Source: Comamonadaceae bacterium
Lineage (GTDB): Bacteria > Pseudomonadota > Gammaproteobacteria > Burkholderiales > Burkholderiaceae_C
Direction: 5' to 3'
NCBI GenBank assembly: GCA_027486755.1
Contig: JAIXOM010000054.1
Location: 62,001-126,000 of the forward strand
DNA: 64,000 nucleotides
Shown here: in pieces, positions 25,838 to 34,465 of the stretch
How positions within the stretch are numbered: position 1 is the stretch's first letter
Layout of the letters: each line of letters opens with the position of its first letter
The notes under the pieces: model-generated
Databases searched by the model: none
What the model was told of the DNA's origin: nothing
What the model saw: only the letters and a program-made list of their open reading frames with translations
Made by a program: the position numbers and the translations under genes

Positions 25838-27010
25838 TCAGGCTCTGACCAGGCGCTGAAACAGCCCGCCCGGCAGGCGCGCCAGCTGGCCGTCAAGCTC
25901 CAACTCGAGCAGACGAGCCTGCAAGCGCTCGGTGGGCCAGCCGCTGCTGGCCTGCAGCGCGTCCAGGCCGATAGGCTCAAAACCCAGGGCCCGGAGCAAA
26001 GCCGCATCTTCGGCGCTGGCTGGCTCTCGCCCTTGCGGGTCCGCCTGGGTTTCATCCAAGCGCCTCGCCGGTGCCCGCGATGCGTCGGCCGATGTGTCAG
26101 CCAATGCATCAGGCGCAATGATGTCGAGTTCTTCCAGTACGTCCTGTACCCCGGTGACCAGGCGCGCTCCCTCGATGATGAGCTGGTGACAGCCACGCGA
26201 CTGCAGCGAATCGATGGAGCCTGGAATGGCCATCACCTCCTTGCCTTGCTCCGCTGCCAGCCTGGCGGTGATCAGGGAGCCCGACTGCAAGTTGGCCTCG
26301 ACCACCAGGGTCGCGCGCGCCAGGCCAGCCAGGATGCGGTTGCGCTGCGGGAAATGGTGGGCCAGCGGCGGCGTACCCAAGGCAAATTCACTCACGATCG
26401 CGCCGCTGCCGACGATGCGCCGCGCCAAGTCCAGGTGGCGTCGCGGATAGACCCGGTCCAGCCCGGTGCCCACCACCGCCACCGTGGATCCACCTGCGGC
26501 GAGCGCGCCTTCATGCGAGGCGCCATCGATGCCGAGCGCCAGCCCCGAGGCGATGCCTACCCCCTGCTGGGCCAGCGCCTGCGCAAACTGCCGAGCATGC
26601 ATCAGGCCCTGCGGCGTCGGATTGCGGCTGCCCACCATCGCCAGCCAGTGCTGCGATTCATGCTCGCCTTCGGCCCAGCGCCGCGCTTGCGTACCCATGG
26701 CAAACAGCAGCAGGGGCGGGTCGTCGATATCGAGCAAAGCCGGCGGATAGCCCTCGTCGCCCAGGGCGAATACAAAACGGTCGGCGCCCCCGTCCAGCCA
26801 GGCCAGCGTGGTCTGCACCGCTTCGGGCAAGTTTGCAGGCAAGGGCATCGAGCGAGCTGCCGAACCCGCCAAACCGGCAAGGGCCTCAGCACCTGGCTCG
26901 AAAACCGCCTGCGGCGAAGCAGCCGCAGCCAGCAGACGACGCGCCTGGGCCCGGCCCAAGCCCGGGGTCAAGACCAAGCGCAACCAGGCCGCAAGCTCAT
27001 CGCTGTCCAT
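25838..27010 (-). CDS. dprA: DNA-processing protein DprA (Smf)
   Basis: 390 residues from the ATG at 27010, which has GAGG five bases upstream (a GTG two codons earlier is poorer). The Rossmann-like core shows MVGSRNPTPQGLMHA, IASGLALGIDGASHEGAL, VVGTGLDRVYPRRH and SEFALGTPPLAHHFPQRNR, which bind single-stranded DNA and recruit RecA. A linker (about residues 290-330) leads to the C-terminal winged-helix domain. An N-terminal SAM-like/HhH region is present (LVLTPGLGRAQARRLL). DprA protects and processes incoming single strands in natural transformation. No other competence gene is in the window. Confidence 0.95.
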   Translation of the reverse strand: MDSDELAAWLRLVLTPGLGRAQARRLLAAAASPQAVFEPGAEALAGLAGSAARSMPLPANLPEAVQTTLAWLDGGADRFVFALGDEGYPPALLDIDDPPLLLFAMGTQARRWAEGEHESQHWLAMVGSRNPTPQGLMHARQFAQALAQQGVGIASGLALGIDGASHEGALAAGGSTVAVVGTGLDRVYPRRHLDLARRIVGSGAIVSEFALGTPPLAHHFPQRNRILAGLARATLVVEANLQSGSLITARLAAEQGKEVMAIPGSIDSLQSRGCHQLIIEGARLVTGVQDVLEELDIIAPDALADTSADASRAPARRLDETQADPQGREPASAEDAALLRALGFEPIGLDALQASSGWPTERLQARLLELELDGQLARLPGGLFQRLVRA

Positions 27011-27218
27011 AATCACCTCGCTGAGGGGCAGTTTAGGAGCGCGCAGCCTGGCGGGTGGCCCTCATGGCGCAAATCGAACTATTTTTCACACTCTTTGTCG
27101 CGCTTGGGCCATTGACCCCTAAGAGACGGGTCTCAGAGCGCCCCTTGAACTTACATCATTTAATCCTGCTGCCCAAAGTACCCCACTACGATCGCCCGCC
27201 TTCAACTTTGGAGATTCC

Positions 27219-27653
27219 ATGACTTTCAAACCTGTACTTCTGGTCGGCGTGACCCTGCTGACGACCGGCTGCGCATCTATCGTCAGCGGAACCAGTCAGC
27301 CGGTATCGGTCGAGACCCGCTCGAGCACCGGGGCTGCGGTGGCCGGGGCCAACTGCAGGCTGACCAACAACAAGGGCACCTGGTTCGTCACGACGCCTGG
27401 CTCGACCACCGTCAACCGTAGCTACGAAGCACTGAACGTGCGCTGCGAAAAGGACGGTGCTGAGCCCGGGCAATCCGTGGTCAACTCCAGCACCAAAGGC
27501 ATGGCCTTCGGCAACATCCTGTTTGGCGGACCCATCGGTGCAGGTGTCGACATGGCTTCGGGCGCAGCTTATGACTACCCCAATCTGATCACCGTCATGA
27601 TGGGCTCGAACACCACGGTCGGTACCCCCGCCCCAGAGCCCCCGAAGAAATAG
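27219..27653 (+). CDS. Small predicted lipoprotein
   Basis: 144 residues with a lipoprotein signal (VTLLTTGCASIVSGTSQPV, lipobox TTGC). CASIVSGTSQPVSVET followed by a small beta domain with one more Cys pair (ANCRL and NVRCEKDG) is a recurrent pattern in proteobacterial lipoproteins. After it come a glycine-rich segment (GNILFGGPIGAGVDMASGAA) and a short Pro-rich tail. It probably sits in the outer membrane. Function is unknown. A perfect hairpin follows the gene, so it is likely monocistronic. Confidence 0.75.
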   Translation: MTFKPVLLVGVTLLTTGCASIVSGTSQPVSVETRSSTGAAVAGANCRLTNNKGTWFVTTPGSTTVNRSYEALNVRCEKDGAEPGQSVVNSSTKGMAFGNILFGGPIGAGVDMASGAAYDYPNLITVMMGSNTTVGTPAPEPPKK

Positions 27654-27660
27654 GTTCTTT

Positions 27661-27691
27661 CCAGCGGGGCTGGCTCACCCAGCCCCGCTGG
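27661..27691 (+). terminator. Strong hairpin after the lipoprotein gene
   Basis: CCAGCGGGGCTGG and CCAGCCCCGCTGG are perfect 13-bp arms around a 5-nt loop, 8 bp after the stop codon. There is no T-tract on either side, so factor-independent termination would be imperfect, but the stem is very stable. Confidence 0.65.
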
Positions 27692-27765
27692 GGCTGTCAA
27701 ACCGGCGGCAGCACAGGCATCGGGCTTGAGGAGACAATAATCCCCAATTCAAACGCTGCACCGCC

Positions 27766-28296
27766 ATGACCGCACCCCTGACCATCCTGCGCTATCCCGA
27801 CCCGCGCCTGCATACCGTCGCCAAGCCCGTGGCTGCGGTCGATGAGCGCCTGCGTGACTTGATCGACCGCATGCTCGCGACCATGTATGAGGCCCAGGGC
27901 ATAGGCTTGGCGGCCACTCAGGTCGATGTGCATGAGCGGCTGATCGTGATCGACGTCAGTGAGGAGCGCAACAAGCCGCTGGTGCTGATCAACCCTGAGA
28001 TCACCTGGGCCAGCCCGGAAAAGCGGCTGGGCGAAGAAGGCTGCTTGTCGGTGCCTGGCATCTACGACGGCGTCGAGCGTTCGCTGGCGGTGCGGGTGCG
28101 GGCCCTGGACCGGAGCGGCCAGGAGCAGACCATCGAGGCCGAAGGTCTGCTGGCGGTGTGCATACAGCATGAGATGGACCACCTGACGGGCAAGGTGTTT
28201 GTGGAGTACCTGTCCATGTTCAAGCGCGGGCGCATCAAGACCAAGATGCTCAAGCTGCAGCGCGAGGACGAGCGCCACGCGCAGCCGGTGCGCTGA
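27766..28296 (+). CDS. def: Peptide deformylase
   Basis: 176 residues with the three deformylase motifs: [15 protein letters not shown] and QHEMDHL. Cys and the two His bind the catalytic metal and the Glu-type position is Glu in HEMDH. It removes the N-formyl group from nascent proteins. It stands directly before fmt, its functional counterpart, in the usual order. Confidence 0.97.
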   Translation: MTAPLTILRYPDPRLHTVAKPVAAVDERLRDLIDRMLATMYEAQGIGLAATQVDVHERLIVIDVSEERNKPLVLINPEITWASPEKRLGEEGCLSVPGIYDGVERSLAVRVRALDRSGQEQTIEAEGLLAVCIQHEMDHLTGKVFVEYLSMFKRGRIKTKMLKLQREDERHAQPVR

Positions 28297-28389
28297 GCGC
28301 CGCAGAGGAGACGGGAGGGACGGGCCAAGCGGCCCCGGCGCTTGCGGGACAGCCTTTTGAGCCAGCGCCTGCTTAGAATCGACGCCCCC

Positions 28390-29355
28390 ATGCGCATCGT
28401 CTTTGCCGGCACCCCCGAATTCGCCCAACAAGCCCTGGCCGCCCTGCATGCGGCTGGCTTGGAGCTGCCCCTGGTGCTGACCCAGCCCGACCGCCCGGCC
28501 GGCCGCGGCCTGAAACTGCAGGCCTCACCGGTCAAGCAGTTTGCGCTCGAGCACGGCATCGAAGTGGCTCAGCCGCGCAGCCTGCGGCTCGATGGCAAAT
28601 ACCCCGACGACGCGGCAGCCGCGCAGCAAGCCCTGCTAAAGGCCCGGCCCGACGCGATGGTGGTGGCCGCCTATGGGCTGATCCTGCCGCAGTGGGTGCT
28701 GGACCTGCCGCGCCTGGGTTGCCTGAACATCCACGCCTCGCTGCTGCCGCGCTGGCGCGGGGCGGCGCCCATCCACAGAGCCATTGAGGCGGGCGACGCC
28801 CACACCGGCGTGACCATCATGCAAATGGACGCCGGCCTTGATACCGGCGCCATGCTGCTGACCCAAACTTTGCCGATTGCGGCCGACGACACCACCGCCC
28901 GCCTGCACGACAAGCTGGCGGCCCTGGGCGCGCAGCTGATCGTCCAGGCGCTGGCCCAGGCCGGCACCTTGACTCCCACCGCCCAGCCCGCCGAGGGCAT
29001 GACTTATGCCGCCAAGATCGACAAGGCCGAAGCCGCGCTCGATTGGCAAGCGCCGGCTGACTTGCTCGAACGACGCATCCGCGCCTTCCAGCCGGCCCCC
29101 GGTGCCAGCGCGCTGCTACAAGGTACAGCCTTCAAGATCTGGCAGGCCAGATGCCAGCCCCATGTGCAGGCCGTACCCGGCACCGTGCTTGCCGCAGGCG
29201 AGCAGGGCATTGATGTGGCCACCGGGCAGGGCGTGCTGCGCCTTGAGCGCCTGCAAAAGGCCGGCGGTAAGCCCATGAGCGCGCAGGAGCTGCTTCGCGG
29301 CATGGGCATTGAAGTCGGCCAGCGCTTCGAACTGCCGCCAGCGCACCGGCCATGA
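28390..29355 (+). CDS. fmt: Methionyl-tRNA formyltransferase
   Basis: 321 residues from the ATG at 28390 ([16 protein letters not shown] is the family start; the frame upstream to 28342 is not). The formyltransferase signature [16 protein letters not shown], followed by HRAIEAGD, carries the catalytic Asn-His; LDTGAMLL follows. The C-terminal OB-like domain is present. It formylates initiator Met-tRNA using 10-formyl-THF. Its TGA overlaps the ATG of azlC. Confidence 0.97.
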   Translation: MRIVFAGTPEFAQQALAALHAAGLELPLVLTQPDRPAGRGLKLQASPVKQFALEHGIEVAQPRSLRLDGKYPDDAAAAQQALLKARPDAMVVAAYGLILPQWVLDLPRLGCLNIHASLLPRWRGAAPIHRAIEAGDAHTGVTIMQMDAGLDTGAMLLTQTLPIAADDTTARLHDKLAALGAQLIVQALAQAGTLTPTAQPAEGMTYAAKIDKAEAALDWQAPADLLERRIRAFQPAPGASALLQGTAFKIWQARCQPHVQAVPGTVLAAGEQGIDVATGQGVLRLERLQKAGGKPMSAQELLRGMGIEVGQRFELPPAHRP

Positions 29356-30089
29356 AGGCGCTGGTACGCCACTGGCGCAATGAACATTTCCGCCTGGGCC
29401 TGCGCGACATGGCCAGCGTCGCGCCGGGCATGGCCGCCTGGGGTCTGATGACCGGGGTGGCCATGGTGCAGTCGGGCCTGAGCCCGCTGGAGCTCGTGCT
29501 GATGGCGCTCACCGTCTTCGCAGGCAGCTCCCAATTGGCCGCCTTACCCCTGATTGTTGCCGGCGCGCCGCTGTGGGTGATTGTGGTCACCGCCTTTTGC
29601 GTGAATCTGCGCTTCGTGGTCTTCAGCGCCCAACTGCGTCCCTACATGATGGACCTGGGTCTGGCCCACCGCCTGTTTCGCGGCTACGCCACCACCGACA
29701 TGTCTTTCATGCTCATGCTGCGACGCTGGCAACAGGCTGCGCCCAATCCCGCGGGCCGGCAACAGCAACGCGACTACCTGGCCGGCTCGGGCGCCTTAGG
29801 CTGGAGCACATGGGTGGTGTCTAATTTCGTGGGGGTGGCCTTTGCCGCATCGATTCCCTCAAAGTGGGGTCTGGGCTTTGCCGGGACCCTGGCCCTGGTC
29901 GGCATCCTGTGCGCCCTCGGCCATGGCGCGCTGCGCATCGTCGCCCTGCTGGTGGCTGGTGCGGTCGCCGTGGCTGCCTTTGCGTTGCCCCTGAAGCTCA
30001 ACATCCTGCTGAGCATTGCGGTGGCCGTGGGCGTGTGCCTGCTGCTGGAGGCTTGGTGGCCGCCCGATGAAGACGAGAAGGCCGTCTGA
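29352..30089 (+). CDS. azlC: AzlC family branched-chain amino acid exporter, large subunit
   Basis: 245 residues with multiple membrane helices and the AzlC features [33 protein letters not shown] (the conserved AGSAQ-like motif) and [14 protein letters not shown]. With the small partner AzlD it forms a two-component exporter of branched-chain or other amino acids and their analogues. It is translationally coupled to fmt (ATGA) upstream and to azlD downstream (TGATG). Confidence 0.9.
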   Translation: MKALVRHWRNEHFRLGLRDMASVAPGMAAWGLMTGVAMVQSGLSPLELVLMALTVFAGSSQLAALPLIVAGAPLWVIVVTAFCVNLRFVVFSAQLRPYMMDLGLAHRLFRGYATTDMSFMLMLRRWQQAAPNPAGRQQQRDYLAGSGALGWSTWVVSNFVGVAFAASIPSKWGLGFAGTLALVGILCALGHGALRIVALLVAGAVAVAAFALPLKLNILLSIAVAVGVCLLLEAWWPPDEDEKAV

Positions 30090-30424
30090 TGGAGGACACC
30101 GATTTTTGGACCGTGGTGACCATCGCCTTGCTCACGCTCAACACCGTGATCACCCGCAGCTTTTTCTTCATCTCGAGCAGGCCCTGGTCCATGCCAAGCT
30201 GGCTGCGGCGCAGCCTGGCCTATGCCCCCGTCGCAGCCCTGGCCGCAGTCATCGTGCCCGAGGTGGTGATGACGCAAGGCCAGCTCATCACCACCTGGCA
30301 GGACGCCCGCCTGTTTGCGGTGGCTGCCGGCGCCAGCTGGTACTACCTGCGCAAAGGCCTGCTGGGCACCTTAGTCTGCGGTATGGCGGTCTACCTGCCG
30401 CTGCGCCTGGGCCTGGGGTGGTAA
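30089..30424 (+). CDS. azlD: AzlD family transporter small subunit
   Basis: 111 residues with three to four predicted helices; [20 protein letters not shown] and [15 protein letters not shown] resemble AzlD proteins. The start overlaps the azlC stop by one base, the usual arrangement for this obligate pair. Confidence 0.88.
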   Translation: MEDTDFWTVVTIALLTLNTVITRSFFFISSRPWSMPSWLRRSLAYAPVAALAAVIVPEVVMTQGQLITTWQDARLFAVAAGASWYYLRKGLLGTLVCGMAVYLPLRLGLGW

Positions 30425-30551
30425 GGATGGTCAAAGGCGCTGCGTCCCTGAGGTCGGCACCGACCTAAAATCAAAAGCGATGCGACCAGTGAGCCAGACC
30501 AGCGCAGCGCCATGTGCCCAACTTAGGCCCGACGCGGCCTGCACCAAGACC

Positions 30552-31739
30552 ATGAACTTCACCCGCTTTTCCGATCTGCTCACGCAGGCCCGTGGCCAAC
30601 GCGTCTTCATCCGGGCCGACCTCAATGTGCCGCAAGACGACCAAGGGCGCATCACCGAAGACACCCGCATCCGCGCCTCGCTGGCCTGCATCAAGATGGC
30701 GCTGGACGCCGGCGCGGCCGTCATGGTTACCAGCCACCTGGGCCGGCCCACGGAAGGCGAGTTCAAACCCGAAGATTCCCTGGCGCCGGTGGCCCAACGC
30801 ATGAGCGAGCTGCTCGGCCGGCCAGTGCCGCTGGTGTCTGACTGGGTCGATGGCGTGAGCGTCAAACCCGGCGAACTGGTGCTGCTGGAAAACTGCCGCA
30901 TCAACAAGGGCGAGAAGAAAAACAGCGAGGAGCTGTCCCGCAAGCTGGCTGCGCTGTGCGATATCTTCGTTCACGACGCGTTTGGCACCGCCCACCGCGC
31001 CGAAGCCACCACCTATGGCATCGCACAGTTCGCGCCGGTGGCCTGCGCCGGCCCGCTGTTGGCCGCTGAAATGGACGCCATCTCCAAAGCCCTGTCGGCC
31101 CCCAAGCGCCCGCTGGTGGCCATCGTGGCCGGCTCCAAAGTCTCGACCAAACTCACCATTTTGCAAAGCCTGGCCGACAAGGTCGACCAACTGATCGTGG
31201 GCGGCGGCATCGCCAACACCTTCATGCTGGCCGCGGGCCTGCCCATCGGCAAAAGCCTGGCCGAAGCCGATCTGCTTGAACAAGCCAAGGCGGTGATCGC
31301 GGCCATGAAGTCGCGCGGCGCCGAAGTGCCCATCCCCACCGATGTGGTGGTGGCCAAGCGTTTCGCGGCCGACGCGCCGGCCACCGTCAAGAAGGCCAGC
31401 GAGGTAGAGGACGACGACCTGATTCTGGACATCGGCCCCGAGACCACAGCCCGCCTGGCCGCGCAGCTGATGGCCGCTGGCACCATCGTCTGGAACGGCC
31501 CGGTAGGCGTGTTTGAATTCGACGCCTTTGCACAAGGCACCGAAGGCATTGCCCGCGCCATTGCAAAAAGCAGCGCGTTTTCGATCGCAGGCGGCGGCGA
31601 CACCCTGGCTGCGATTGCCAAATACGGCATCGAAAAAGACGTGGGCTACATCTCCACCGGCGGCGGCGCCTTCCTGGAAGTGCTGGAAGGAAAAACCCTG
31701 CCGGCTTTTGAGATCTTGCAGAAGCGGGCGGCGGGCTGA
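30552..31739 (+). CDS. pgk: Phosphoglycerate kinase
   Basis: 395 residues from the ATG at 30552. Signature segments: [57 protein letters not shown], and the nucleotide-binding [12 protein letters not shown] and [17 protein letters not shown]. It catalyses the ATP-generating step from 1,3-bisphosphoglycerate in glycolysis, or the reverse in carbon fixation and gluconeogenesis. In many Burkholderiales pgk is followed closely by pyk, fba and purC; here about 2.7 kb of accessory genes separate pgk from pyk. Confidence 0.97.
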   Translation: MNFTRFSDLLTQARGQRVFIRADLNVPQDDQGRITEDTRIRASLACIKMALDAGAAVMVTSHLGRPTEGEFKPEDSLAPVAQRMSELLGRPVPLVSDWVDGVSVKPGELVLLENCRINKGEKKNSEELSRKLAALCDIFVHDAFGTAHRAEATTYGIAQFAPVACAGPLLAAEMDAISKALSAPKRPLVAIVAGSKVSTKLTILQSLADKVDQLIVGGGIANTFMLAAGLPIGKSLAEADLLEQAKAVIAAMKSRGAEVPIPTDVVVAKRFAADAPATVKKASEVEDDDLILDIGPETTARLAAQLMAAGTIVWNGPVGVFEFDAFAQGTEGIARAIAKSSAFSIAGGGDTLAAIAKYGIEKDVGYISTGGGAFLEVLEGKTLPAFEILQKRAAG

Positions 31740-31768
31740 GCGGCTAGCTAAGCGACTGAAGTCTTGAT

Positions 31769-32101
31769 TTACTCGGCAACGCGCAATGCGAGTGCTTCTG
31801 CAGCCAGGGTATTGATGCTCTTTCCCTCAGCCTGGGCAGCAATGGCCAGGCGCTCGTGCAGGTCGGGTGGGATGCGCAGGTTGAACTTGCCCGAGTAAGT
31901 TCTGCGCGGCTCCATGCCTTTCTCGGCGCAGACCTCTAGGAACACGGCCAGCGAGCGCTTGAACTCCTGGCGCAGCTCCCTGGGGTTTTTGCCATAGAAA
32001 TCAGCGCCTCCGTTGAGTCCAAGAATCTCACCACGAAACAGGTCAGTCTCAGGGTCATATTCGATCCGTGCGCTGTAACCGTCGACGGTCATGACACTCA
32101 T
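31769..32101 (-). CDS. hicB: HicB-type antitoxin
   Basis: 110 residues. The N-terminal partial RNase-H-like fold (VDGYSARIEYDPETDLFRGE) and the C-terminal ribbon-helix-helix (NLRIPPDLHERLAIAAQAEG followed by KSINTLAAEAL) are the HicB_lk antitoxin layout. HicB neutralises HicA, an mRNA interferase, and represses the operon through the RHH domain. The ATG overlaps the terminal TGA of the upstream hicA frame (ATGA), so the operon order is hicA-hicB. The frame is intact although its toxin carries an internal stop. Confidence 0.88.
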   Translation of the reverse strand: MSVMTVDGYSARIEYDPETDLFRGEILGLNGGADFYGKNPRELRQEFKRSLAVFLEVCAEKGMEPRRTYSGKFNLRIPPDLHERLAIAAQAEGKSINTLAAEALALRVAE

Positions 32102-32352
32102 GGCTTCACTCCGTGCTGCTCAAGCCACTTTCTGACTGAAACAACGGCGCCCATGTCCGTCTGTGGCAAAGGATGGGGCCGATGAAACACACGAACCTCA
32201 CCGAACAGTTAGATCGCCACGCGGCTGCCCTCTCTCTGCGATATCTCTGCTCCAAGGCCGACAAGCAGCGCTTCGACATCTTTCCAGGCGATGTTCGCGC
32301 TAGTGGGATGCGCAAAGATGGCCTGAAGGGTCTTGCTGTGGCTGCGTTTCAA
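32098..32352 (-). pseudogene. hicA: hicA toxin gene interrupted by an in-frame TAA
   Basis: The minus strand from a TTG at 32352 reads LKRSHSKTLQAIFAHPTSA and on to GLGAEISQREGSRVAI, which closely resembles the HicA variant that pairs with this type of HicB. Codon 48 (32211-32209) is TAA. The same frame then continues without a frameshift as LFGEVRVFHRPHPLPQTDMG, ending in VRKWLEQHGVKP and a TGA that overlaps hicB. The whole frame is 84 codons plus stop, the normal toxin length. The conserved FHRPHP segment lies after the stop. There is no ATG and no clear ribosome-binding site at the start. I read this as a single nonsense mutation inactivating the toxin; readthrough or reinitiation cannot be excluded. 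Confidence 0.8.
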
Positions 32353-32360
32353 TTTAATAT

Positions 32361-32379
32361 GGTACCACTTAATAGTACC
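32361..32379 (-). promoter_or_regulatory. Candidate HicB operator
   Basis: GGTAC and GTACC form an inverted repeat with a 9-bp A/T-rich spacer, 9 bp upstream of the hicA start. Read on the minus strand the same block is also a near direct repeat (GGTACTATTAA then GGTACCATATTAA). RHH-type HicB proteins bind such sites. The AT-rich composition contrasts with the surrounding GC-rich DNA. Confidence 0.4.
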
Positions 32380-32614
32380 CTTTAAACCTTAGGCGCTGTG
32401 ATGAAACCGGTCAGTGTTGCCAGCGCCGGGCAGGCAAGAAGGGCTGAGGGCGGCCGCCTGCACAGTTGTTGCTGCGAGCAGTTTATGGCTGATCCATCAA
32501 GGCCAACGATGCCTATGGCCCGCGATGACGATGTTTGACTTTGAGCAGCCTGGCGCATAGGGCCTGACGCTCACAAGTCCATCAAACCCCAGCGGGCAGC
32601 GCAGCGCCCATCTG

Positions 32615-33151
32615 CTAAAAACTCGACCCCGGCGTAACCAGAAAGGCCAGCTCTTCAGGGGTGGATGTTCGGCCCAGGATCTGGTTGCGGTGAGGGTAGC
32701 GGCCGAAGCGGTCGATGATGGCTTTGTGCCTGAGCTCGAACTGGTGGCTGTCCTGGGACGCGCGCTCCTTGAACAGCTCGTCGGCCACAGCGTGGATGCG
32801 GCGCGATTCGCTGTGCATATAGGGCATGTACAAAAAGGCGCGCTCGGCCTCGCTCAGGGTCAAGTCGTCGCCTGCGGCCACCGCCGTCTGGGCCAGGGCC
32901 AGGGCCAATGGGTCGGCCTCGAAGGCGCCGCGCTGGCCGCGGTAGATGTTGCGGGAGAACTGGTCGAGCACGATCACCTCGGCCAGGCGCCCGTGCGGAT
33001 CGGCTCGCCAATCAAACAGCTCGGCCTTGCTAGCTTGTTGGTGCAGTTCGCCGAAGCGCTCGGCAATCAGGCGATCAAAAGCAGGGTCGACCTTCCACCA
33101 TTGCGCGGGGGTGACTTCATGAAACCAGAACTGCAGGACGGCTTGGTGCAT
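32615..33151 (-). CDS. DUF924 family protein
   Basis: 178 residues matching DUF924: opening VLQFWFHEVTPAQWWKVDPAFD, IVLDQFSRNIYRGQRGAFEA in the middle, FLYMPYMHSESR and the closing GRYPHRNQILGRTSTPEE segment. The fold is an all-helical TPR-like one, with no established biochemical function that I know of. The gene lies on the same strand as the GFA gene, 60 bp downstream of it, within the accessory insert between pgk and pyk. Confidence 0.9.
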   Translation of the reverse strand: MHQAVLQFWFHEVTPAQWWKVDPAFDRLIAERFGELHQQASKAELFDWRADPHGRLAEVIVLDQFSRNIYRGQRGAFEADPLALALAQTAVAAGDDLTLSEAERAFLYMPYMHSESRRIHAVADELFKERASQDSHQFELRHKAIIDRFGRYPHRNQILGRTSTPEELAFLVTPGSSF

Positions 33152-33211
33152 TATTAAAGCGCTTGTGATGGTTCTGGATGATCGCCGCCATCGACCGGGC
33201 GTGCCGACAAG

Positions 33212-33652
33212 TTAGACGGCACTCGTCATCAAAGGGCTGGCCAGGCCCTGCCCATGCACCGGCTTGCCGTGCATCTGAGCCAGCCAGGGCATGGCCGACT
33301 GGCCCCAGATCTGCACCGACGGAGCCAGCTGCGCCCTTTCTTTGACGCAGCCCAGCCTGAGGTTCATGGTCTTGGGCTGATCGGGCTCGGTCCCATACAG
33401 ATGGGTACCGCACTCCGGACAGAAGGCCTGCGCCCGGCGATTGCCGCTGGCGGCCACTTTGATGTAGTGCCGGGGCTGGCCTGAGACCTGAACCTGCTCG
33501 GCCGGCGTGGGCAGGACGGCGCGAAAGGGTGCGCCGGAAAACTGCTGGCAATCGGCGCAGTGGCAGACCAGGACTTTACTGGGGTCCACCAGAGCGGTAA
33601 AGGAAATCGCGCCGCAGTGGCACTGTCCGGTGACTTCAAGCGTGGTGTTCAT
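33212..33652 (-). CDS. GFA family (glutathione-dependent formaldehyde-activating-like) zinc protein
   Basis: 146 residues with the GFA/CENP-V zinc-binding pattern: GQCHCGAISF, CHCADCQQFSGAPFRA and FCPECGTHLYGT. Two structural zinc sites are complete. The family includes formaldehyde-glutathione condensing enzymes and many uncharacterised relatives; this one lacks features that would prove the activity. It is probably co-transcribed with DUF924. Confidence 0.88.
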   Translation of the reverse strand: MNTTLEVTGQCHCGAISFTALVDPSKVLVCHCADCQQFSGAPFRAVLPTPAEQVQVSGQPRHYIKVAASGNRRAQAFCPECGTHLYGTEPDQPKTMNLRLGCVKERAQLAPSVQIWGQSAMPWLAQMHGKPVHGQGLASPLMTSAV

Positions 33653-33978
33653 GGCTGGATGGGCGGTGATGGCGTGGCGTGGCTAGGGGCAAGGCTTGCC
33701 GAGCTTGCCGAGCCGGCGCCCCACTATAAACGCGGGCGCAATTTCTGACACTGAGCCCAGCTGCCTCAAGGGCTCTTGGGCTCAAGCAGACCTTGGCGCA
33801 CATAGGCCATGCATGCGCCGGAATCCCAGCTCTGGAGGATACCCCTGGATGCAATCGAAGCGCATTGCTTACTGACTGTGAGGGCCTGGGCTTGTAATCT
33901 GGCTCAGACCTATCGGCCCACCCTGCGAGAGTGCAGCTGCCGATCCACCGTTGACCATGCCCTCAAAGGAGCTCAGCC
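33653..33978. other. 326-bp gene-free region between divergent small genes
   Basis: No convincing coding frame. It must hold the promoters of the minus-strand GFA gene and the plus-strand glycine-zipper gene. AAAGGAG at about 33965-33971 is the ribosome-binding site of the latter. A CAAGGGCTCTTG partial inverted repeat lies around 33766-33777. I see no clear sigma70 promoter. Confidence 0.4.
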
Positions 33979-34212
33979 ATGCCCCGTGCCACAACTTCGA
34001 CACGTATCGGGCGCACTGCTGCGCTCGCCCTGAGCGCAGCCACCCTGGCCGCCTGCGCCGGCATGACGCAGCAGGAGAGGAACACCGTCATTGGCGCCGG
34101 CGTCGGCGCCATCGGCGGCTCGGTGCTCACCGGCGGCAGCACTGCGGGAGCCATTGGCGGCGCAGCCGTCGGCGGGGTGATCGGGCATGAAATCGACAAG
34201 ACAAAAAAGTGA
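33979..34212 (+). CDS. Glycine-zipper lipoprotein (OsmB-like)
   Basis: 77 residues with a lipoprotein signal (AALALSAATLAACAGM) and a Gly-rich two-helix segment (VIGAGVGAIGGSVLTGGS, then AGAIGGAAVGGVIGHEI). This is the glycine-zipper 2TM pattern seen in OsmB and similar envelope stress lipoproteins. AAAGGAG precedes the ATG by 7 bases. The next small membrane gene starts 9 bp after its stop. Confidence 0.8.
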   Translation: MPRATTSTRIGRTAALALSAATLAACAGMTQQERNTVIGAGVGAIGGSVLTGGSTAGAIGGAAVGGVIGHEIDKTKK

Positions 34213-34221
34213 GCGATAGCC

Positions 34222-34368
34222 GTGCTTGAAACAATTGCTGTCGTCTTGGTACTGCTATGGCTGGTGGGCTTGGTTTCGCCCTACACCATGGGCGGCCTGA
34301 TTCACATCCTGCTGGTGATCGCGGTGGTGGTGGTTCTGGTGCGGGTGATCCAGGGCCGACGGCTCTGA
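34222..34368 (+). CDS. Lmo0937-type 48-residue membrane protein
   Basis: A GTG-started frame of 48 codons encodes MLETIAVVLVLLWLVGLVSP, YTMGGLIHILLVIAVVVVLV and RVIQGRRL. Two hydrophobic helices with the central SPYTMGGLIHILLVIA segment fit the Lmo0937 family of tiny membrane proteins (often stress-linked, function unknown). It lies 9 bp after the glycine-zipper gene and is probably co-expressed with it. The start has only a weak GAG upstream. Confidence 0.75.
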   Translation: MLETIAVVLVLLWLVGLVSPYTMGGLIHILLVIAVVVVLVRVIQGRRL

Positions 34369-34465
34369 TCTGAGAGGCACCCAAGCCCCTTGGTAACAAA
34401 TGGGTAACGAGGCCTCAGGCCCTGTGTGAGAATCGGAGCGCTTTAGCCCTCCAGGAGACTCATCC

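Noticed and set aside
32353-32614. Search for a tRNA or small RNA between hicA and DUF924
   Set aside because: No cloverleaf, T-loop or terminator pattern found; only the AT-rich repeat block near hicA stands out.
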